Source: Faecalibacter bovis (GTDB lineage Bacteria > Bacteroidota > Bacteroidia > Flavobacteriales > Weeksellaceae). From it: 64,000 bases of DNA. Position 1 is the stretch's first letter. Each line of letters opens with the position of its first letter. The position numbers were made by a program, and so were the translations under genes. Below are positions 24,477 to 32,081 of the stretch, piece after piece. The notes beneath the pieces are model-generated. The model made no database searches. It worked only from the letters and a program-made list of their open reading frames with translations, and was not told the origin of the DNA. The DNA is taken from the NCBI RefSeq assembly GCF_017948305.1, contig NZ_CP072842.1, forward strand, positions 1,676,001 to 1,740,000, given 5' to 3'.

Positions 24477-25613
24477 ATGACATTTAACCAATTAAACATT
24501 ATTCAGCCAATATTAAACGCAATTGAAACTGCTGGATACACCCAACCCTCAGAAATCCAAGAAAGAAGTATTCCCACGATCCTAAATGGCAACGACATGA
24601 TAGGATGTGCACAGACAGGTACAGGAAAGACGGCTGCATTTGCAATACCAATTATCCAATTGATGCATCAAGCACCGAAGAAAACCAAAGCAATTCGCAC
24701 ATTGGTATTAACACCAACACGAGAATTAGCGGTACAAATCAATGAAAATTTTAATTTATATAAAGGAAATTTACGCCTTTCGAATATCGCTATTTATGGT
24801 GGAGTTCGTCAACAAGGTCAAGTTAAAGCATTGAACCGAGGAGTAGATATTTTAATTGCAACGCCAGGGCGACTAATAGACTTAATAGAACAGGGTTATG
24901 TTCGTTTAAATGAAGTTGAAATCTTGGTTTTGGATGAGGCAGATCGAATGTTAGATATGGGATTTGTGAATGATATAAAAAAACTACTAAAGTATATCCC
25001 TAAAAAACGTCAGACTTTATTTTTCTCAGCAACAATGCCGAATAAAATTAAAACTTTTGCAAAAACGATATTGAAACAACCCAAAGAAGTTATTGTATCT
25101 CCGATTTCATCTACAACGGAATCAGTGACACAAACGGTTTATATGGTTGAAAATAAAAAGAAGGAAGAATTATTAATTGAAATTTTAAGAGGTCAAAAAC
25201 TTAAACGATCACTTGTTTTTACACAAACGAAGCATGGTGCAGATAAATTAATGAAGACGCTGAATAAAATAGGTGTAAAAACAGGAGCTATTCATGGAAA
25301 TAAATCACAAAATGCGCGTCAGAGTGCATTAGAAGATTTTAAAAGCAAACGAATTACTGTTTTAATTGCAACTGATATCGCATCGAGAGGAATTGATATA
25401 GATGATTTATCTTTTGTAGTGAACTATGAAATGCCAAATGTTCCGGAGACGTATGTACACCGTATAGGTAGAACAGGACGTGGTGGAAATTTTGGAGAAG
25501 CGGTTTCGTTTTGTTCTAGAGATGAAAAAAATGAATTGAGAGATATTCAAAAATTAATAGGGTTTAAAATTCCAATTAATCCTAACACAAGTTGTGCATT
25601 TCATTTAGGTTAA
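24477..25613 (+). CDS. DEAD-box RNA helicase, cold-shock type
   Basis: 378 residues with all main helicase motifs: Q motif GYTQPSEIQERSIP, Walker A AQTGTGKT (Lys51), PTRELAVQI, TPGR, DEAD at 153-156, SAT at 184-186, and HRIGRTGRGG near 338-347. It unwinds RNA secondary structure with ATP in the cytoplasm. The C-terminal extension common in RhlE is almost absent, so it is a short form. A cold-shock protein gene follows 52 bases later, and the leader is long, which together point to cold induction. Confidence 0.95.
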   Translation: MTFNQLNIIQPILNAIETAGYTQPSEIQERSIPTILNGNDMIGCAQTGTGKTAAFAIPIIQLMHQAPKKTKAIRTLVLTPTRELAVQINENFNLYKGNLRLSNIAIYGGVRQQGQVKALNRGVDILIATPGRLIDLIEQGYVRLNEVEILVLDEADRMLDMGFVNDIKKLLKYIPKKRQTLFFSATMPNKIKTFAKTILKQPKEVIVSPISSTTESVTQTVYMVENKKKEELLIEILRGQKLKRSLVFTQTKHGADKLMKTLNKIGVKTGAIHGNKSQNARQSALEDFKSKRITVLIATDIASRGIDIDDLSFVVNYEMPNVPETYVHRIGRTGRGGNFGEAVSFCSRDEKNELRDIQKLIGFKIPINPNTSCAFHLG

Positions 25614-25665
25614 TTAAAATGAGATACATAAATAAAATATTAGAAAAATTAAAAAATACAATACA

Positions 25666-25860
25666 ATGAAAGAAGGTACAGTAAAATTCTTTGATGAAAC
25701 CAAAGGTTTCGGATTTATATCAGCAGAAGATAACAAAAAAGACATATTCGTACATAATTCAGGATTAATAGATTCTATCTATGAAAATGATGTAGTGACT
25801 TATGATTTGGAACAAGGACAAAGAGGTATGAACGCCGTTAACGTTCGTATCAAAAAGTAG
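25666..25860 (+). CDS. Cold-shock protein (CspA type)
   Basis: 64 residues forming a single cold-shock domain: EGTVKFFDETKGFGFISAED with RNP1 (KGFGFI) and RNP2 (DIFVHNS) intact. It is a single-stranded nucleic acid chaperone. Probably co-transcribed with the upstream DEAD-box helicase. Paralogues lie at 52091 and 53114. Confidence 0.95.
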   Translation: MKEGTVKFFDETKGFGFISAEDNKKDIFVHNSGLIDSIYENDVVTYDLEQGQRGMNAVNVRIKK

Positions 25861-26241
25861 CTTTTTTGCAATTATTTATTTTAATCCTCTAAATTTATTA
25901 GAGGATTTTTTTTATCCTCTATTGTAAATTTATTGTTAGTATATGTATCATTATTTGCTATTTGAAACATATGAGCTTTAGATTCAAAGAAGTGCTTTAT
26001 ATATCTTGTTGTATTAGGTATAACATTTCATGAATTAGATTTAATCAATGGATTTACAGGGACTGTATCTATTGATATTCATGGAAATATTTATCCTTAT
26101 AGTAGTCATCCAATCATTGTAATAGCCTCTTATGATGGAGATGAAATGATAGTTTTTCAATTAATATATTTACTTGATTTCCAGTTTTGTAATTTAATTA
26201 TGGAATATTGTTTGCAACAGTATTAACTAAACAACCAAATT
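25861..26241. other. Intergenic with terminator and a startless open frame
   Basis: A terminator occupies 25881-25918. From about 25960 to 26225 a frame without a start reads GITFHELDLINGFTGTVSID, then IHGNIYPYSSHPIIVIASYD and a stop. It might be a gene remnant, but nothing recognisable is found. Confidence 0.35.
25881..25918 (+). terminator. Terminator of the helicase-csp operon
   Basis: AATCCTCTAA ATTTA TTAGAGGATT is a perfect hairpin followed by a T-run. Confidence 0.85.
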
Positions 26242-26748
26242 ATGAGCACAGAAAATTTAAGTAATCAAGATGCTATTGACAAATTAAGCGATATGATTAG
26301 TGATATCGATATTTGTATGTTTTCGGCATTTCCAAATCAATCGTTTTATCCCCATACCGTACCTATGAGCCGTCAAGAAGTTGACGAATCAGGTAATATT
26401 TGGTTTCTATTTTCTTCAGAAAGTGAGTTACATCAATTTATTGAATCAAATTCTAAAGTTTCCTTAAGTTTTTCGGATGTAGGTTCGTACAAATTTCTTA
26501 GTATCAATGGAATTGCTACAATTTCAAGAGATCAAGACAGAATAGCTAAATATTGGAATAAATTTGTAGAGGTTTGGTTTGATAAAGGAAAAGAGGATCC
26601 AAATATTAGAATATTAAAAGTGGTTCCAAAAGAAGCGTATTATTGGGATAATAAAACTAATAAATTAATGACTCTTTTGAAAGTTGCTACTTCAGCTATA
26701 TCGGGAGAAAAAATGGATTTAGGTAAAGAAGGTAGTTTAGAAATTTAA
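26242..26748 (+). CDS. General stress protein 26-like flavin reductase-fold protein
   Basis: 168 residues of the pyridoxamine-5'-phosphate oxidase-like split-barrel fold: DIDICMFSAFPNQSFYPHTV, PMSRQEVDESGNIWFLFSSE, SKVSLSFSDVGSYKFLSING, then FVEVWFDKGKEDPNIRILKV and EAYYWDNKTNKL. This pattern, notably the W-F-K-G-x-D-P segment, is that of general stress protein 26. These proteins bind FMN or FAD; the true substrate is unknown. Monocistronic. Confidence 0.85.
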   Translation: MSTENLSNQDAIDKLSDMISDIDICMFSAFPNQSFYPHTVPMSRQEVDESGNIWFLFSSESELHQFIESNSKVSLSFSDVGSYKFLSINGIATISRDQDRIAKYWNKFVEVWFDKGKEDPNIRILKVVPKEAYYWDNKTNKLMTLLKVATSAISGEKMDLGKEGSLEI

Positions 26749-26802
26749 GTTTAACTATCGTAAGCCAAAAAAAAAATATTTATATAAATAATTATAATTA
26801 AG

Positions 26803-26837
26803 GATTCCCATCTAATATATTAGATGGGAATTTTAAA
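26803..26837 (+). terminator. Terminator after the stress protein
   Basis: GATTCCCATCTAATA TATTAGATGGGAATTTTAAA: a perfect long stem with an A/T tail, 55 bases past the stop. Confidence 0.85.
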
Positions 26838-26943
26838 TAGGTTTAGGTTAATTATCAATTGATGATAATTTGTTTACTCTAAATTTAATGAATTATTATA
26901 GTTTAGTTTTTAACACCAAGATTTTTATTATCTTTTGATTTAA

Positions 26944-27549
26944 TTAATTCCTCTTATCCTTTCGACTGGCAGGTACTGCAAGTACATTCATCATTTGGCG
27001 AAGGCGTGAACGGACACGTTCGGTGTAATACTTTTCGATTTCGGATGCTGATAGGTTAGTGGTGATATGGGTTTTGATGTTGAGGTTCATGAAAAGGTCG
27101 TAGCGAGAAAGGATAATTTCTGCCATGACGTTGCATTCGTTCCCGAAGTATTTGATGTTGTTTTCTGTTCCTAAATCATCGAAGCAAATGTTTTTCATTG
27201 GGAAATCGAACGGGATTCCTTTGCTGTATTTGTCGATGGTATTGTAGCCTTCTTTGATGAATTCGAATGAGACATCACGACAAGTAGTGTAAAAGAATTT
27301 TTGTTCTTTTACCATGATGCGTTGCATTAAACGGAACCACGTTGTTTTTCCGATACCGATTGGTCCGGTTAGTAAAATTCCTTTACTTAAATCCATTTGT
27401 AATTCTTTGCATTTTTCTTCATCGTTTAGGAAATAAGCGGCTAAACGGACAATGTATGGAAAGTCTTCTTTTTGAAAAGTGTAATTCGGGTGTATATGTT
27501 TTCGTCCCTGTTGTTCCAGGTGAAATAATAGTTTTTGATAATTGATCAT
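26944..27549 (-). CDS. DnaC/IstB-like AAA ATPase, helicase-loader type
   Basis: 201 residues: Walker A GPIGIGKTT (Lys68), Walker B ICFDDLG (Asp124, Asp125), sensor 1 THITTNLS and an arginine-rich [12 protein letters not shown] near the end. This is the core of DnaC-like loaders that place replicative helicase at an origin. It overlaps no neighbour but follows the DnaD-like gene by 15 bases, forming a replication-initiation pair common in Bacteroidota mobile islands. Its 3' end has a diverged copy fused to umuC at 22611. Confidence 0.85.
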   Translation of the reverse strand: MINYQKLLFHLEQQGRKHIHPNYTFQKEDFPYIVRLAAYFLNDEEKCKELQMDLSKGILLTGPIGIGKTTWFRLMQRIMVKEQKFFYTTCRDVSFEFIKEGYNTIDKYSKGIPFDFPMKNICFDDLGTENNIKYFGNECNVMAEIILSRYDLFMNLNIKTHITTNLSASEIEKYYTERVRSRLRQMMNVLAVPASRKDKRN

Positions 27550-27564
27550 AGCATTACAATTTGG

Positions 27565-28407
27565 TTATAAAGGTTCGTCGTATCGTTTGTTGATGGATGT
27601 GTCTAATGGTTTTTGAGTTGTAAATTTTGAATGTGTTGTGTATTGGGAAGCATTAATCATCCAATTATTTGCAGCTGCTTTCCAGTTTTTCATTTTCGTT
27701 TTACCGCCAACCAACCATCCGTTGGATTCGAAATAGTAAAAGAATTTTTCGGCTTCAAGTGAAGTGTTTTCTTTTTCATGGAAATAGTTGATGACTTCTT
27801 GAAGACTTGGGTTTTTACCTTTTTCTTTTTTGGCTATTTCTGTGTTAATAGCTGACCGATTTTTAGTTATGTTTTTCTTCTCATTTTTTTCAAAAATTAA
27901 ATTTGGAATTTGAACTTGCTTACATAAACTATTTATGTTTTCTAGTTTATTGTTTATATGTTTATATATAGGCTCTATGGGTGTTTCGTTAGGTGTACTC
28001 ACAGCCGTATTTATAGGATTATTGAAATTTGAACTACTTTGTTTTATGGGTGTTTCTATCACATTATTTATAGCCTTATTCTTTTTTGGTTCGGTTATAT
28101 TTCCCTTTGATATCGGTTTCGATAGATCTTGGAAATAGACTTTACTTCCCATGTACGGATTGTATGAAGGTTCGTAAATGATGTATCCATTTTTGTGTAA
28201 AATGTTCATGGAACGATGGTAAGTGCTTTTAGAAGTTATTTTACTTAGTCGCATGACTTCGTCTCGTATGATATGAATTGGGTTCTCGAAACGGTGTTTG
28301 TTCCAGCATTGGAAAAGTGCTAGGTATAATGCAATTTGAGAAGGAGCAATTTCTGGATCGTATTGGATACGATTATAAAAGTGTGTTAGTGTTTTGATGT
28401 AGTTCAT
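27565..28407 (-). CDS. DnaD-like replication initiation protein with winged helix
   Basis: 280 residues. The N-terminal ~95 residues are a winged-helix domain (IAPSQIALYLALFQCWNKHR, LSKITSKSTYHRSMNILHKN, GYIIYEPSYNPYMGSKVYF). A long Asn/Lys-rich linker follows (about 100-195). The C-terminus has the DnaD-type signature FYYFESNGWLVGGKTKMKNW with WKAAANNW. Such proteins recruit a DnaC-like loader to an origin. The partner gene follows 15 bases downstream. Confidence 0.75.
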   Translation of the reverse strand: MNYIKTLTHFYNRIQYDPEIAPSQIALYLALFQCWNKHRFENPIHIIRDEVMRLSKITSKSTYHRSMNILHKNGYIIYEPSYNPYMGSKVYFQDLSKPISKGNITEPKKNKAINNVIETPIKQSSSNFNNPINTAVSTPNETPIEPIYKHINNKLENINSLCKQVQIPNLIFEKNEKKNITKNRSAINTEIAKKEKGKNPSLQEVINYFHEKENTSLEAEKFFYYFESNGWLVGGKTKMKNWKAAANNWMINASQYTTHSKFTTQKPLDTSINKRYDEPL

Positions 28408-28924
28408 TTTGTTAGATATTAGAATTGAGATTTTAGTAATAAGTAATTAGTGATGTGATTCTGAACTTCGACAGGCTCAGTGACCACACTTCGACTACGC
28501 TCCCTTCGAGAGCCTCAGGGACCGTACTTTGAGGGCCTCAGTGACCTGTTCAGGATTACAGATTTTAATATTTACTTTATGTTCATTTTTTTCGTCAAAA
28601 AAACGAACCAAAAAAGACATTGCTAAAATCTTCGACTAAAACTAAATTGATTCCGAGGAATGAATTAAATCGCTCGCTATCGCTCGGTAATTCATTCTGA
28701 TCTCTTCTTCAATTTATTTTCTTAACGTCTGCGATTTTCAGGCAATATTTTCATTTCTATTAATGTCTAATTTATCGATACAATTTTCTTTTGCTAGAGC
28801 AACGAAAATCACTCGAGATGACGAAGGGCTTTGGATAGCTTTAGGATAATAAAAGGCAGGATAATTACTTTTTTGTTGTAATTAAACCTGCCTAACCTAA
28901 CCAACTAACCAAATGAAAGCATCA
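28408..28924. other. Non-coding region with two repeat types
   Basis: 28455-28555 holds short GACAGGCTCAGTGACC-type units with several inverted segments, including a 22-base sequence also found at 13738. 28571-28745 is a dispersed hairpin repeat. No gene is seen. Confidence 0.6.
28571..28745 (+). repeat. Dispersed hairpin repeat, copy at 28.6 kb
   Basis: Starts TTATGTTCATTTTTTTCGTC then AAAAAAACGAACCAAAAAAG. The long arms are GCTAAAATCTTCGACTAAAA and TTAACGTCTGCGATTTTCAG. The copy at 60545-60725 is its inverted near-duplicate. Confidence 0.75.
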
Positions 28925-29197
28925 TCAATTTAAACGTTTGACCTTATTTTGTTCGAGTATATTTTGAATGTCCTCCATGTCATAATAAATAACTTTACCA
29001 ATGCGAGAATATGTAATTTGTAAATTACTTCGCATCTGTTTTAAGGTAGAAATTGATATGCCTAATTGCTCACACACTTCATTTGTACGGAGCCATCTTG
29101 TTTTGATGTTATTTTCTACAAATTGTTTTAAATCAGAATTAATCATTTCTCTGATTTGTTGAATGTCTTCTGGATGAATGCGTTTTAGTTTTTTCAT
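28925..29197 (-). CDS. Helix-turn-helix excisionase-type protein
   Basis: 90 residues if started at the second ATG (MKKLKRIHPEDIQQIREMIN); an ATG nine codons upstream gives 99. The C-terminal half is a MerR-like HTH: LRTNEVCEQLGISISTLKQM, then IGKVIYYDMEDIQNIL. This is the form of excisionase or regulator proteins of Bacteroidota islands, which promote excision or control transfer genes. It stands between RteC and the replication genes. Confidence 0.8.
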   Translation of the reverse strand: MKKLKRIHPEDIQQIREMINSDLKQFVENNIKTRWLRTNEVCEQLGISISTLKQMRSNLQITYSRIGKVIYYDMEDIQNILEQNKVKRLN

Positions 29198-29334
29198 TTG
29201 TGTCAGGTTTAATTTCTGATACAAATTTGCTATTAGGTTTAGTGAGATTTTCTATAGTGGTGCTCTAGTAGAGAAAGATTTTTTTTTGTTTTTTTAGAAT
29301 TGTACTGTTTATCGGTGATTTATAGGTGTAAAAA

Positions 29335-29360
29335 AACCGTAACAAAATGTTACGGTTGAT
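29335..29360 (-). terminator. Terminator after the RteC-like gene
   Basis: AACCGTAAC AAAAT GTTACGGTT hairpin with an A-run on the left (T-run on the minus strand), 10 bases past the stop at 29370. Confidence 0.75.
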
Positions 29361-29369
29361 AATTGTTAT

Positions 29370-30188
29370 TTATTGATTTAAACGTATATCCAAACCATTT
29401 TTTAATGAATCAATGTATTTGAATTGATTCCCTTTTTTGGCTTTGATATCGTTGAGTTGAGAATGGAAATTCTTTAGATCTACATTAAACATTTTTTCAA
29501 ACACTTCGATGAGTTGATTGAGTTCTACATCGCCATTATTGATGGATTCAGAAACATATAATCCATAAATCAATAAGATGAGGTTGACTTTGCTGTCTGT
29601 CCATTTGAGTGTAGACATTAATGTTTGATTTGGATTTTTCAATTTATACAATCTTTCATCAATTTGTTGAATGAGTTTCCGAGTTGCATTCCTTTTTCCA
29701 ATAATTTCAGAAATAGAATTGATGGCATAGCTATCATTAGATGCTGTTAGGAAGTTTACTCTACGCCATTTGTAATAGTTTCTTAGAAAGAACTTTTCTT
29801 CTTCTTCGATTGAACTGGTGTTGCAATAAGATAGCATTAAAATCTCCTGGTCTTGAAAGATTTTAAGGCTATCTCTTGCAGCTTCTAAGATTTCAATCTC
29901 TTGTTTTACATCTAAACAAAATGAGTCTTTCTTGGCTTCTATTACTTTTAAAGATTTGTAATAGTGTAATTTCTCGTAAATTTTTGGATACTCTTTTTTG
30001 AAATAATCTAATTCATCTTGTAACGAATTAAATTGGTGAGTAGTTAAAATTATTTGGATCTGATCTAAGAACTCTGTAATTAAAGCGATTGCTTTTTTAG
30101 ATTCTTCGATTGGATCATCACATGCAAACTTTAATTCAGCTAATTGTAATTCAAAATTGCTGAATTTCGAAATTAATTCTTGACACAT
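29370..30188 (-). CDS. rteC: RteC-like regulator of element excision
   Basis: 272 residues, all helical. The C-terminal part TLKWTDSKVNLILLIYGLYV then INNGDVELNQLIEVFEKMFN and DIKAKKGNQFKYIDSLKNGL follows the RteC family closely. In CTnDOT, RteC activates excision genes. Here it sits between the integrase and a small HTH gene, so an excision-control role is likely. The mobilisation and transfer genes normally seen in a full conjugative element are missing. Confidence 0.85.
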   Translation of the reverse strand: MCQELISKFSNFELQLAELKFACDDPIEESKKAIALITEFLDQIQIILTTHQFNSLQDELDYFKKEYPKIYEKLHYYKSLKVIEAKKDSFCLDVKQEIEILEAARDSLKIFQDQEILMLSYCNTSSIEEEEKFFLRNYYKWRRVNFLTASNDSYAINSISEIIGKRNATRKLIQQIDERLYKLKNPNQTLMSTLKWTDSKVNLILLIYGLYVSESINNGDVELNQLIEVFEKMFNVDLKNFHSQLNDIKAKKGNQFKYIDSLKNGLDIRLNQ

Positions 30189-30270
30189 TGGATTTTGGTT
30201 ACTGTTAGTTAATGGATTTATTTACAGAAAATTAATACAAAATCAATAAATCTAAAAATGAAATTTTTAA

Positions 30271-31494
30271 TTAAATTACATTTTTCTTTTGCATGATATT
30301 TTTTAATTGTTGCATATCGTGACTAATTTTTTGTTCGGTAATCCTTGCATAATGTTGGGTAGTGGTGATATTTGTATGGCCTAACATTTTGGAAACCGAT
30401 TCGATAGGAACACCATTGGATAATGTGACGGTCGTTGCAAAGGTATGTCTGGCACAATGAAAAGTCAGTTCTTTATTGATCCCTGTTAACGATGCAATTT
30501 CTTTTAGGTATTCATTAGTCTTTTGATTGCTATAAATGGGTAGTAATTTACCTTCTCTACATAGGGGATGATCCTTATATTTTTCGATGATTTCTAATGG
30601 TATTTGAAGTAAAGGGATTTTGGTAGGGGTAGAGGTTTTTTGACGATAGGTATGAATCCACAATTGGCGATCAATCCCTTTGACAATATGATTTTTGGTT
30701 AGGTTGAACATATCTATGTAGGCTAATCCGGTATAGCTTGAAAATATAAAAATATCGCGTACGAGATTTAAGCGGTCTGTATTGAACTCTTTTTCATAAA
30801 TCGCAATGATTTCCTCTTGGGAAAGGAATATGCGTTCTACTTTATCCAACTTGACCTTATAGTTAATGAATGGATCGTTTGTTATCCAATGATTGGCTCT
30901 GCAATAGTTAATAATTTTTTTGAAGTTCTTGATGTATTTTATTGTGGTGTTGTTGCTGCAATTACGAACGGAACGAAAATAGAAATCGAAGTCCATAATA
31001 AATGCATGGTCAATTTTAGACAATGGGATATCCTTGCAATTGTATTGTCGTTGCAAAAAATCTTCTAAGTGCTTTAGCGTGGTTTTATAACGTTCTAATG
31101 TACCTGGAGCATATTCCTTGTTTACTAGTTTTTCGATTTGTGTATTATGCTGCTTGAAAATTGGGATTAACATGCGTTTGGTTTCCGCCTTATTATCAAA
31201 GTGGTTTTTGATGTCTTCTAAGGTTAGGAGTTCACCTTTTAAATTGAATGAAATTTCCAAGTTTAAGAGTTGTGTTTTGATAACATTTAGGTAACCATTT
31301 ATTGTACTGGCTTCAACGGAATTTCCTTTGATTTTGGAATTTTTGGTATCCCATGTTTTTGGATCGATAAACTTTTTTAAACTGTAGTCCCAGCGTTGAC
31401 CATTTATAGTGACTCTTAAATATAATGGTGCTTGCCCTTGTTTATTGGTTCTTGCCGTTCTTGGGTAGATTAGGATTTTTAAGTCTTGCTTCAT
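30271..31494 (-). CDS. Tyrosine site-specific integrase of a tRNA-Ser island
   Basis: 407 residues: an N-terminal arm-binding domain (LKILIYPRTARTNKQGQAPL), a SAM-like core-binding domain (~110-210), and a C-terminal catalytic domain with HCARHTFATT, GHTNITTTQHYARI (His, Arg, His, Tyr visible). At box I the sequence is YTGLAYIDM, with Ala where many integrases have Arg; CTnDOT's IntDOT is also known to lack that Arg. The gene ends in KKNVI. It lies 302 bases from a tRNA-Ser whose 3' end it would use as attachment site. Confidence 0.9.
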   Translation of the reverse strand: MKQDLKILIYPRTARTNKQGQAPLYLRVTINGQRWDYSLKKFIDPKTWDTKNSKIKGNSVEASTINGYLNVIKTQLLNLEISFNLKGELLTLEDIKNHFDNKAETKRMLIPIFKQHNTQIEKLVNKEYAPGTLERYKTTLKHLEDFLQRQYNCKDIPLSKIDHAFIMDFDFYFRSVRNCSNNTTIKYIKNFKKIINYCRANHWITNDPFINYKVKLDKVERIFLSQEEIIAIYEKEFNTDRLNLVRDIFIFSSYTGLAYIDMFNLTKNHIVKGIDRQLWIHTYRQKTSTPTKIPLLQIPLEIIEKYKDHPLCREGKLLPIYSNQKTNEYLKEIASLTGINKELTFHCARHTFATTVTLSNGVPIESVSKMLGHTNITTTQHYARITEQKISHDMQQLKNIMQKKNVI

Positions 31495-31737
31495 TTGATT
31501 TAATTTTTATTGATGAGTAAAAAATTAATTGGTTGTTTGGTATGAATCAAGATGTCCATTCATCGAACATGTTCGTGGTTAAGCTATTAATAGGGCTGTA
31601 TTAATGCTTGTGATACGCTGTAGTAAAATGAGAATTGATTGTATTCTGGTGACCAACTTTTTAATTGGGTTTATGGTCACTGAATGGTCACTCCTTAAAA
31701 GACTTTTAATGACTTTATACGAAAGTATATGACATAA

Positions 31738-31775
31738 AAAAAATCCTTTACTTCGGCTGAAATAAAGGATTTTGA
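31738..31775 (-). terminator. Hairpin now lying 3' of tRNA-Ser
   Basis: AAATCCTTTA CTTCGGCTGA AATAAAGGATTT forms a stem-loop. It is unlike the terminator next to the second tRNA-Ser, as expected if element DNA replaced the natural 3' flank. Confidence 0.65.
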
Positions 31776-31795
31776 CTTTAACTATTAAAATAGTT

Positions 31796-31818
31796 GCGGA
31801 GAGTGAGGGATTCGAACC
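31796..31818 (-). other. Probable attachment-site core (integrase side)
   Basis: The last 22 bases of tRNA-Ser plus one 3' flanking base are repeated without mismatch at 8549-8571, with one mismatch at 7705-7727, and over 13 bases at 5471-5483. Integrases of this type typically recombine in the 3' part of a tRNA. The assignment rests on repeat plus adjacent integrase. Confidence 0.6.
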
Positions 31819-31881
31819 CCCGGAGGTATGACCCTCAACAGTTTTCAAGACTGCCGCATTCGACCACTCTGCCAACTCTCC
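31797..31881 (-). tRNA. tRNA-Ser(UGA), likely island attachment site
   Basis: 85 nt. Acceptor GGAGAGT pairs with ACTCTCC; anticodon loop CTTGAAA gives anticodon TGA; a long variable arm (GTTGAGGGTCATACCTCC) marks a class II serine tRNA. T-loop TTCGAAT. No CCA encoded. A promoter box TATATTTG lies about 45 bases upstream on the minus strand. The 3' 23 bases recur at 8549-8571. Confidence 0.95.
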
Positions 31882-32053
31882 AGTTGTAATAATCGCGGTC
31901 TATTGCGTTATTGCGAGTGCAAATATAGAATGCTTTTTTGTTTTTACAAATGTTTTTTAAGAAAAATATTTAAATAATTTTCAATCATTTGTAAAACAAC
32001 ATGATATATGTTTTAATTTTTTACATTGAATAGGTAAAAGTAAAAGATTCGGT

Positions 32054-32061
32054 TAAATTTG
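32054..32061 (+). promoter_or_regulatory. Candidate promoter of the type B T9SS gene
   Basis: TAAATTTG matches TAnnTTTG, 20 bases before the ATG at 32082. No clear -33 TTTG. Confidence 0.4.
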
Positions 32062-32081
32062 TAATTAACAACACTATTTTA

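Noticed and set aside
25960-26225. Startless open frame before the stress-protein gene
   Set aside because: It reads smoothly, but no start, family or neighbour supports it. Kept only as a note in the intergenic entry.
31579-31875. 98-residue open frame on the minus strand
   Set aside because: Its first part is the translation of the tRNA-Ser gene and the rest is the integrase flank; not a protein gene.
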